Below, one piece after another: positions 15,079-20,609 of a stretch of 20,609 nucleotides of DNA (its first letter is position 1; each line of letters opens with the position of its first letter). The notes under the pieces are model-generated. The model did no database searches, had not been told where the DNA came from, and saw only the letters and a program-made list of their open reading frames with translations. The position numbers were made by a program, and so were the translations under genes. This DNA is from an uncultured Paracoccus sp. (lineage in GTDB: Bacteria > Pseudomonadota > Alphaproteobacteria > Rhodobacterales > Rhodobacteraceae). The stretch is taken from assembly GCF_946221145.1 (NCBI RefSeq), contig NZ_CAMIOH010000036.1, positions 1 to 20,609 on the forward strand, written 5' to 3'.

Positions 15079-15570
15079 ATGAACCCAGCTTTCGGCGAGG
15101 CCTTGATCCGGCTTTTGCCCAATCTTCGCCGCTATGCGATGTCGCTGGCGCGCCGTCCGGATCTGGCCGACGATCTGGTGCAGACCACGGTGGAACGGGC
15201 GATCCGCGCGGCGGCCAGCTATGATCCGGCGGTGCGGCTGGAACCCTGGCTGTTCCGCATCACCCGAAACGCCTTCATCGACGTGACGCGTCGGCAGCGC
15301 TCCGAGGGGGTCCAGGTCGATATCTTCGACATCCCCGAGGCCCTGCCCGACGACGGCGACCGCGCGATCGAGGCGCGGCTGATGCTGCGCGCCACGCAAG
15401 AGGCGATGCTGACCCTGCCCCCCGAACAGGCCGAAATCCTGCACCTGATCTGCATCGAGGAGCTGTCCTATGCCGATGCCGCCGCCGTGCTGGACATTCC
15501 CAAGGGCACGGTGATGAGCCGCCTGTCCCGCGCCCGGCTGGCGCTTGCAGAAAAGTTGGGAATAAGATGA
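15079..15570 (+). CDS. ECF-family RNA polymerase sigma factor
   Basis: A 163-residue group IV sigma factor. Region 2 spans about 10-75 (LPNLRRYAMSLARRPDLADD, LVQTTVERAIRAA, LEPWLFRITRNAFIDVTRR) and region 4 about 108-160 (LPPEQAEILHLICIEELSYA, DAAAVLDIPKGTVMSRLSRA), including the typical helix-turn-helix with GTVMSRLSRAR. There is no region 1 or 3, as expected. The ATG at 15079 has AGAGGG upstream. The anti-sigma gene follows after 45 bp, and the protease lies divergently. The sigma factor probably drives the protease promoter. I saw no convincing promoter of the same type facing the sigma gene itself. Confidence 0.95.
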   Translation: MNPAFGEALIRLLPNLRRYAMSLARRPDLADDLVQTTVERAIRAAASYDPAVRLEPWLFRITRNAFIDVTRRQRSEGVQVDIFDIPEALPDDGDRAIEARLMLRATQEAMLTLPPEQAEILHLICIEELSYADAAAVLDIPKGTVMSRLSRARLALAEKLGIR

Positions 15571-15615
15571 CGCGCCATGCGTATGTCCACGATACCCGTT
15601 CGGAAGGAGCTGGCC

Positions 15616-16323
15616 GTGCAGATTGATGACGAAACCCTGATGGCCCTGGCGGACGGCGAGCTGGACGGAGCCGAGGCCGCCCGCGTGTCGGCCGCCATCG
15701 CCGACGATCCCCAGGCCCAGGCCCGGCTGCGCCGGTTCAGCGAAACCCGGGCGCGGCTGCGTGCCCTGTCAAAGGCACCGGCCGGGCAAACGGATGACGA
15801 CGACCTGATCGCGCGGATCCGCGCGGCCAGCATCGCGGCCAGCATCCCTGCGCCCGTATCCGCCGCCCCGCCCCCCGCCCCGGCAGTGGCGGCCAACCGG
15901 AACCGCGCGCCCTGGACGGCCATCGCGGCCGGGCTGATGGCGGTCGCGATGGGGCTGGGCTGGTGGCAGATGACCGCCGGGGACACCCTGGCCCCGGCCG
16001 AGATCGCGGCCCTGGACAGCCTGCCGTCGGGGCAGGCCGCCACGCTGGAAGACGGGAACGGCCTGACGATGATCGCATCCTATCGCACGGCCGAGGGCGC
16101 GCTGTGCCGCGAATACGAGACCGAAGGAACCGCCCGGCTGACGGTCAGCGTCGCCTGCCGCGGCAGCGACGGCTGGCAGCGCCAGTTCGCCAGCGTCATG
16201 ACCGCGACCGACGATTACGTCCCGGCCTCGGGCGACATCACGGCCCTGGACGATTGGCTGGCCCAGACGGGCGCAGGAGAGCCGTTGACGCTGGAGGATG
16301 AGGCGGCGGCCTTGGCAGAGTAG
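15616..16323 (+). CDS. Membrane anti-sigma factor paired with the ECF sigma
   Basis: A 235-residue protein with an N-terminal sigma-binding domain (DETLMALADGELDGAEAARV, residues 5-24), a linker rich in Ala/Pro, one membrane helix (about 98-117) and a periplasmic C-terminal domain. There is no HxxxCxxC zinc motif in the cytoplasmic part, so it is not a zinc-binding redox anti-sigma. The periplasmic part contains CREYE (Cys164) and ACRGSDGW (Cys181), recalling the CREY...ACR..DG.W motif of RT0821/Lpp0805-type surface antigens. I chose GTG at 15616 because AAGGAG lies 6 nt upstream and the protein then begins MQIDDETLMA, normal for this family; an ATG at 15577 would place that site inside the gene. 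It likely anchors and silences the sigma factor. Confidence 0.88.
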   Translation: MQIDDETLMALADGELDGAEAARVSAAIADDPQAQARLRRFSETRARLRALSKAPAGQTDDDDLIARIRAASIAASIPAPVSAAPPPAPAVAANRNRAPWTAIAAGLMAVAMGLGWWQMTAGDTLAPAEIAALDSLPSGQAATLEDGNGLTMIASYRTAEGALCREYETEGTARLTVSVACRGSDGWQRQFASVMTATDDYVPASGDITALDDWLAQTGAGEPLTLEDEAAALAE

Positions 16324-16533
16324 CCAGGCCTCGGGCGATTTTTCGAAACGATCCCCTGCCCTGCCAGCCATTTGCATTCAGTGAAGCAGCTGCCGATCTT
16401 GGCGGCTGGCTGTTGTACTCGAAGGGTTCGCTCAGGCGCACCGTATCGCGGGCGAGGCCGGGGGCCATTGCCAGTGGCGCCAAAGGCTGATCGATGACTA
16501 ACCGCTGTGCCATTCTGCCCAGTCATTGGCAGC
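16324..16533. other. Convergent intergenic region, no gene seen
   Basis: 210 bp between the stop codons of the anti-sigma gene (plus) and pcaD (minus). I see no open frame with local codon bias and no strong intrinsic terminator. A 5-bp CTGCC/GGCAG inverted repeat near 16516-16533 lacks a T-run. The GC content is somewhat lower than in the neighbouring genes. Confidence 0.5.
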
Positions 16534-17340
16534 TTAAGCATACCGGTGCCTGACAGGATCCTTGGTCAGAAATGCGCGCAGGGCGGCACTGAACCGGTCG
16601 GCAGACTCCACATTCACAAGATGGTGCCCAGGCAGCGACAGGTGATCGCCGCGCTGCACATTCTTGGCAATTGCCTGCAGATCGGTCGGCGGGCAGACCG
16701 GATCGTCGGCACCAGAGATCGCCAGCAGAGGATTTCCGATCTCGGAAAGCCTCTCCCGCAGATCCACCTGGGCAAGCGCAGCGCAGCATCCCGCATAGGC
16801 GTCAACCGAGGTTGCGGCAAAACCTTGCAGGATCTGGGTCACGCGATCTGGCTCAGCCGCACAGAAGTCCCTGGTGAACCAGCGCGCCGCAGTCGCGGGA
16901 ACAAGAGCGCCCAGACCGTTCGCCTCGACTTCCTTCATACGGGCATTCCAGCTTTCCGCTGTTCCAATCCTGGCAGCGGTCGCACAGACGACAATGCAGT
17001 TGAAACGCGCGCCGACGTGGATGCCCAGCCACTGTCCCGTCAGCCCGCCGATCGACAGGCCGCATAAATGCGTCCGGTCGATCCCAAGCGCGTCAAGCAG
17101 CGCGATGACATCGCCACCAAGATCGGCCAGATCATAGGGCGGCCTTGGCGCCGATGATTTTCCATGGCCCCTGCGGTCATAGCGCAGGATGCGGAAATCC
17201 CCTGCCAGACCGGCGACCTGGGCGTCCCACATATGCAGATCGGTGCCCAGCGAATTGCAGAACGTCAGCCAGGGCTTGTCCGCCCCTGCCCCGTCGATGC
17301 GGTAATGCAGGCGGTGGGTCGGCAGGTCGATGAAGGGCAT
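16534..17340 (-). CDS. pcaD: 3-oxoadipate enol-lactonase PcaD (alpha/beta hydrolase)
   Basis: A 268-residue cytoplasmic alpha/beta hydrolase that converts 3-oxoadipate enol-lactone to 3-oxoadipate in the protocatechuate branch of the beta-ketoadipate pathway. PcaD-like features: FCNSLGTDLHMWDAQV (28-43), RYDRRGHGKSSAP (53-65), nucleophile Ser96 in GLSIGG, acid Asp in SGADDPVCPP (209-218) and His240 in LPGHHLVNVE. The ATG at 17340 has AAAAGG 5 nt upstream. The length matches the family (about 260). The codon use and the Cys content (several Cys in the middle) are slightly different from the flagellar genes. It follows an aromatic-acid-type MFS gene, consistent with a pca cluster, but the other pca genes are not visible on either side. 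Confidence 0.85.
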   Translation of the reverse strand: MPFIDLPTHRLHYRIDGAGADKPWLTFCNSLGTDLHMWDAQVAGLAGDFRILRYDRRGHGKSSAPRPPYDLADLGGDVIALLDALGIDRTHLCGLSIGGLTGQWLGIHVGARFNCIVVCATAARIGTAESWNARMKEVEANGLGALVPATAARWFTRDFCAAEPDRVTQILQGFAATSVDAYAGCCAALAQVDLRERLSEIGNPLLAISGADDPVCPPTDLQAIAKNVQRGDHLSLPGHHLVNVESADRFSAALRAFLTKDPVRHRYA

Positions 17341-17355
17341 GTGGGCCTTTTCGTG

Positions 17356-17389
17356 AAAAAGGCGCGCGGCCCCCGGGGGGGGGTCGCGC
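17356..17389 (-). terminator. GC-rich hairpin with T-run between MFS relic and pcaD; contains C9/G9 tract
   Basis: On the minus strand GCGCG-A-CCCCC can pair with GGGGG-CC-CGCGC around a short C loop, followed by TTTTT, which looks like an intrinsic terminator or attenuator. It ends 16 bp before pcaD. The nine-G run (17375-17383 on the plus strand) beside five Cs is also a likely slippage or sequencing-error site, so its exact length is uncertain. Confidence 0.5.
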
Positions 17390-17408
17390 ACATCTGTCGG
17401 ATCGTGGA

Positions 17409-18038
17409 TCACGCGGCGGCCAGCTGCGCCCTGTCGCGAGTCCGGCTGTTGGCAAGCGCGAAGACCAGCATTGCCACCGCCGACACGGCGGCCGGGATCG
17501 CGAAGATCAGAAAGTTCTGTCCCAGCGGCAGTTCGCGCGCCAGCAGAACGCCGCCCAGGGTCGGGCCGACAATGGCACCGATTCGCCCTATCCCGGATGC
17601 CCAGCCCAGGCCCGCGCCGCGCACCGACAGGTTGTAAAGCTGCGCCACGCTGGCATAGAGCAGGATCTGCGTGCCGATGGTGGTTGCGCCCGCCACGAAG
17701 ACCAGGGCGAACAGCAGCCAGGGCGCGGGATTGGCGCCGATCAGCGCGATGGAAAGCGTGGCGGCGGCAAAGAAGCCCACCACCACCTTGGGCAGGCCGA
17801 AGCGGTCGCCCATGCGCCCGCCCAGGATCGCCCCCGCCATGCCGCCGAAATTCAAAGAGAACAGCGACAGCAGGCTGGCACGTTCGGCATAGCCCGCCTC
17901 TTGCAATACCTTGGGCAGCCAGGACGACAGCAGATAGACCAGCAGCAGGCAGCAGAAGAACGACAGCCACAGCAGCAGGGTGCGCAATGCCCGGCCATGC
18001 CGGAACAGTTCCGCGACCGAGGCCAAGGCGCCCTTGGA
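17409..18038 (-). pseudogene. C-terminal half of an aromatic acid:H+ symporter (MFS, PcaK/BenK-like), 5' truncated
   Basis: About 209 residues of MFS sequence covering the linker before helix 7 (ELFRHGRALRTLLLWLSFF) and helices 7-12, with the family-typical GGRMGDRFG motif, VRGAGLGWASGIGRIGAIVG and IVGPTLGGVLL. Aromatic acid symporters are about 420-450 residues, so the first half is missing. Upstream of 18038 the frame stays open but reads antisense through the formamidase gene, giving no MFS-like sequence and no sensible start. It lies 68 bp before pcaD on the same strand, fitting an uptake gene for protocatechuate or a related acid. It is almost certainly non-functional unless the window sequence is misjoined here. 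Confidence 0.85.
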
Positions 18039-18047
18039 TTCGGGCCC

Positions 18048-18830
18048 ACGGAAAAGCTGAACTTTCCGTTCCTCAACCCGCAGAACGGGCCGATTTGGGT
18101 CAATGGCGCGGAAAAGGGCGACACCATCGCCGTTCATATCGACAGCATCGTTCCGCGCGGCGCCCAGCCCCGCGGCACCACCGTCATCATACCCGAATTC
18201 GGCGGGCTGGTCCCGACCGCGGATACCGCCCTGCTGACCGCGCCCCTGCCCGAGCGGGTGCGCAAGCTGCATGTCACCGCCGAACATGGCACCGTCTGGA
18301 ACGACCGCATCACGCTGCCTTATGAACCCTTCATCGGCACCATCGGCACCGCCCCGCAGATCGAGGCGATCTCGTCGCTGGTGCCGGACTATTACGGCGG
18401 CAACATGGACCTGCCGGACGTGGCGCCGGGGGCGGTCGTCTATCTGCCCGTCCAGACCCAGGGCGGGTTCCTGTTCCTGGGCGATTGCCACGCCGCGCAG
18501 GGCGACGGCGAATTGTGCGGCGTGGCCATCGAACACCCGACCGTGACGACGGTCCGCGTGGATCTGATCAAGGGCTGGACCATCAAGACCCCGCGCCTGG
18601 AAAACGAGAAATTCTACATGACCATCGGCTCCTCGCGGCCCATGGAGGATGCCGCTCGGGGGGCTTATCGCGAACTGATCCGCTGGATGGCCGCCGATTT
18701 CGGTTTCGACGAGATCGACGCCTATATGCTGCTGACCCAGTGCGGGCGGATCCGGCTGGGCAATATGGTGGATCCCAAATACACCGTCGGCGCGTCGGTC
18801 CTGAAATCCATCGTGGGGATCGCGCAATGA
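18048..18830 (+). pseudogene. Acetamidase/formamidase (FmdA/AmdA family), 5' truncated
   Basis: About 260 residues of an acetamidase/formamidase: NPQNGPIWVNGAEKGDTI (the usual N-terminal third begins before this), HIDSIVPRG, TIGTAPQIEAISSLVPDYYG (split), GGNMDLPDV, then the hallmark LFLGDCHAAQGDGELCGVAI, and a long C-terminal part ending KSIVGIAQ. The enzyme hydrolyses short amides to acid and ammonia. Intact family members have roughly 300-315 residues, so about 45-55 N-terminal residues are missing. No ATG, GTG or TTG with a ribosome site lies just after the junction. The frame is open leftwards through the MFS relic to ATGs at 17997 and 17901, so a fusion peptide is possible but unlikely to be native. 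The stop overlaps the amidase ATG (ATGA), showing former coupling. Confidence 0.85.
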
Positions 18831-20356
18831 CCGACCCCCTTCCCCCGCTGGGCGAACTGAGCGTGACAGCCATCCGCGACGGCCTGGCCAGCGGCGCCTT
18901 TACCGCCGAGGCGCTGACGCTGGCCGCGATCGCGCAGATGAAGGCCGTGAACGGCACCGTCAACGCCGTCATCTTCGAAAACGACGCCGCGTTGGAAACC
19001 GCCCGCGACATCGACCGCCGCATCGCGGCAGGCGATCGGGTGGGACCGCTGGCGGGCGTTCCCGTCGTGGTCAAGGATCCGATGGACATGGTGGGCTTTC
19101 CCTCGACCGCCGGATGGCGGCTGCTGTATTCCGGCGCGGGCGGGGTCGATCTGATGCCCCATCGCGACAGTCCCGTGGTGGCGCGGATGCGCGCCGCCGA
19201 TGCCGTGATCCTGGGCAAGACCAATGTCCCGATCCTCAGTTGGACGGGCACCCGCGCCCATGACAGTTGGGCCGGACCCACGATCAATCCGGCCGCGCCC
19301 GACCATCAGCCGGGCGGATCAAGTGCCGGATCGGCGGCGGCGGCGGTCGCCACGCATATGGCGGTGATCGGCCTGGCCGAGGAAACCGGCGGATCCATTC
19401 AGAACCCGGCCTCGGCCCAGGATCTGGTGGGCGTCAAGCCGACCATCGGGCTGGTGCCGAATGCGGGCGTGGTGCCGCTGTCGGCCAATCGCGATGTGGT
19501 CGGCCCGGTGGCGCGCACCGTCGCGGATGCCGCCGAATGCCTGACCGTGCTGGCAGGCTTCACGACCGAGGATCCGAAGACCCTGGCCTCGGTGGGCAAA
19601 ATCCCCGCGGGCGGCTATGCGGCGGGGCTGTCGGCGGACGGGCTGCGCGGCGCGCGGCTGGGGCTTTATGGCCCCGGCTGGCGGCCCGACACGCTGTCGG
19701 ACGACGCGGCCCGGCTTTACGACCGCGCCAAGGCTGAACTGACGGCAGCGGGCGCGATCCTGATCGAGGATCCCTTTGCCGGAACCGATTTCGCCGGCCT
19801 GCGCCAGATCACCCCCGGAACGCCGTTCTTCGACGGGCGCGGGCTGGAATCGCTGCCCTATGACATGACCTGCTATCTGCGCCGCCTCGGGCCGGACGCC
19901 GCGCTGAAATCCTGGGGTGATTTCGTTGCCGCCACCGCGTCCGAGGATGTCCTGGCGAAGGGCGCGATCCTGGGCTATCTGCACGACCTGCCCGATTTCG
20001 CAGCCTGCCTTGCCGATCCCGAAACGCCCCCCGCGCTGCCCGCCTTTACCACATTGAAGCGGCGCTATCTGGAACTGCTGGATCAGGTCTTTGCCCGGCA
20101 CGATCTGGACGCCCTGGTCTATCCGCAGATGCTGAACGAACTGCCGACCGTGCAGTCCGGCAGGGCGATCCGCGAAACCACCGTGGGCGAACTGAACATC
20201 GCGGGGATCCCGGGCGTCACCGTCCCGGCGGGCTATTACGCGTCGGGGGCGCCCTTCGGGCTGATCTTCCTGGGCCTGCAATGGTCCGAGGCGACGCTTC
20301 TGAACCTGGCCCATGCCTATGAGCGATCGACCCGGCACCGCAAACCGGCCGTCTGA
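18827..20356 (+). CDS. Amidase-signature family amidase
   Basis: A 509-residue amide hydrolase of the amidase signature family with a complete Ser-cisSer-Lys triad: Lys83 in VPVVVKDPMD, cis-Ser165 in QPGGSSAGSAAAA (161-173) and nucleophile Ser190 in EETGGSIQNPAS. Other typical parts are LGKTNVPILSW (129-139), VGVKPTIGLVP and, near the end, NIAGIPGVTVPAGY. The length is normal. The exact substrate cannot be told; the neighbouring acetamidase/formamidase and the AmiC-like gene suggest small amides. The ATG at 18827 lies in the formamidase stop (ATGA), so the two were one operon. With that gene's 5' end and promoter lost, expression of this intact amidase may now be abnormal. Confidence 0.95.
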   Translation: MTDPLPPLGELSVTAIRDGLASGAFTAEALTLAAIAQMKAVNGTVNAVIFENDAALETARDIDRRIAAGDRVGPLAGVPVVVKDPMDMVGFPSTAGWRLLYSGAGGVDLMPHRDSPVVARMRAADAVILGKTNVPILSWTGTRAHDSWAGPTINPAAPDHQPGGSSAGSAAAAVATHMAVIGLAEETGGSIQNPASAQDLVGVKPTIGLVPNAGVVPLSANRDVVGPVARTVADAAECLTVLAGFTTEDPKTLASVGKIPAGGYAAGLSADGLRGARLGLYGPGWRPDTLSDDAARLYDRAKAELTAAGAILIEDPFAGTDFAGLRQITPGTPFFDGRGLESLPYDMTCYLRRLGPDAALKSWGDFVAATASEDVLAKGAILGYLHDLPDFAACLADPETPPALPAFTTLKRRYLELLDQVFARHDLDALVYPQMLNELPTVQSGRAIRETTVGELNIAGIPGVTVPAGYYASGAPFGLIFLGLQWSEATLLNLAHAYERSTRHRKPAV

Positions 20357-20495
20357 TTCGACGCCGCGCAGGGAAACGCGGACCATTTGCCTCAAATTTG
20401 CGGCTTTGCCTTCGGATCGGGCATCGATCCCGATCTTTTGCGCGTCATGCGCGGTTGTTTTCGCAATCCGGCGGGTTGCATGGCTAAAAAGTGCC
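20357..20495 (+). other. Intergenic region between amidase and AmiC-like gene
   Basis: 139 bp with a perfect 7-7-7 inverted repeat followed by T4 (listed separately) and a GCGC-GTCAT-GCGC repeat just after. The stretch near 20388-20412 is AT-richer (two TTTGC copies). It may carry the promoter of the next gene, but I cannot assign -35/-10 boxes with confidence. Confidence 0.45.
20415..20439 (+). terminator. Candidate intrinsic terminator after the amidase
   Basis: GATCGGG (20415-20421), a 7-nt loop, CCCGATC (20429-20435), then TTTT. The stem is perfect and lies 58 bp after the amidase stop. The T-run is short, and the same palindrome could instead be an operator for the next gene. Confidence 0.5.
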
Positions 20496-20609
20496 ATGCG
20501 TATCGGCGTCATCCTGTCACATGGCGGCTTGGCCGGCCTCTGGACCCCTGGTTGCCAGGGCGCTGCACTTGTGGCCGCCGCCGAACTGAACGCGCAAGGC
20601 GGCGTGCTG
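20496..20609 (+). CDS. AmiC-like amide/branched-chain amino acid-binding protein (3' end beyond window)
   Basis: The first 38 residues: MRIGVILSHGGLAGLW, then GCQGAALVAAAELNAQGG. The pattern IGV....G......C/Y-GA-L-A..ELN..GGVLG is that of the type I periplasmic binding fold used by amide/urea/branched-chain amino acid binding proteins. The protein opens directly with the first beta strand and has no signal peptide. That matches AmiC, the cytoplasmic amide sensor that restrains the antiterminator AmiR next to the aliphatic amidase of Pseudomonas. A substrate-binding subunit of an ABC importer would normally have a signal peptide, so a sensor role is more likely but unproven. No clear Shine-Dalgarno precedes the ATG, so a slightly different start is possible. 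Confidence 0.65.
   Translation, partial: MRIGVILSHGGLAGLWTPGCQGAALVAAAELNAQGGVL

Noticed and set aside
16324..16533. Insertion sequence relic between the anti-sigma gene and pcaD
   Set aside because: A minus-strand frame looked faintly protein-like but matches no transposase I know, and no terminal repeats or target duplication are visible.
17901..18050. Extension of the formamidase frame leftwards to ATG 17901 or 17997 as the native N-terminus
   Set aside because: The added residues are Gln/Arg-rich and are the antisense of conserved MFS helix sequence, unlike any formamidase N-terminus.

Overview
This is a high-GC (roughly two-thirds G+C) chromosomal window from an alphaproteobacterium, most likely Rhodobacteraceae and perhaps Paracoccus or a close relative. 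The evidence is the bioMNY biotin transporter order, a compact alphaproteobacterial flagellar cluster with fliL, a MotE-like gene, motA, flhA, fliR and flhB in tandem, a CtrA-type box between the divergent flagellar arms, and the codon bias. The genus is inference only.

Layout. (1) 1-1529, minus strand: the tripartite ECF-type biotin transporter bioM-bioN-bioY, with bioY cut by the window start. (2) 1682-4807, minus strand: fliF-fliH-fliN-fliP, tightly overlapping; both fliF and fliH appear to start at TTG. (3) 4926-11748, plus strand: fliL, an unnamed coiled-coil membrane protein, a MotE-like chaperone, motA, a small exported protein, flhA, fliR, flhB and a FliJ-like coiled-coil protein. The two arms share a 118-bp divergent control region holding a near-consensus CtrA site. 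Together they encode the MS ring (FliF), part of the C ring (FliN), four export-gate proteins (FliP, FliR, FlhA, FlhB) and half of the stator (MotA). FliQ, FliI, FliG, FliM and MotB are not in the window.

(4) 11749-12491: about 740 bp of visibly lower GC with no recognisable gene, probably decayed or acquired DNA, with one dubious 120-codon frame. (5) 12492-16323: a regulatory and proteolytic unit. An ECF sigma factor and its membrane anti-sigma factor read rightwards. Divergently, an exported subtilisin-like protease with an Asp/Gly-rich repeat is followed by an exported endonuclease/exonuclease/phosphatase-fold protein. A good ECF-type promoter (GGAAT, 16-nt spacer, CGTC) points at the protease, so I infer that the sigma factor controls the protease operon. 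The phosphatase-fold protein has Asn at two positions where the superfamily normally has Asp.

(6) 16534-20609: a catabolic region that has been rearranged. pcaD (3-oxoadipate enol-lactonase) and the C-terminal half of an aromatic-acid MFS transporter lie on the minus strand. On the plus strand are the C-terminal four-fifths of an acetamidase/formamidase, an intact amidase-signature amidase and the start of an AmiC-like amide-binding protein. The MFS and formamidase genes face away from each other and both lose their 5' ends at the same place, about 18036-18052. A single deletion or recombination junction is the simplest explanation.

No tRNA, rRNA, CRISPR array or intact mobile element was seen. 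The best leads for something under-described are the ECF/anti-sigma/Asp-repeat protease/phosphatase-fold unit and the junction that cuts two divergent genes.
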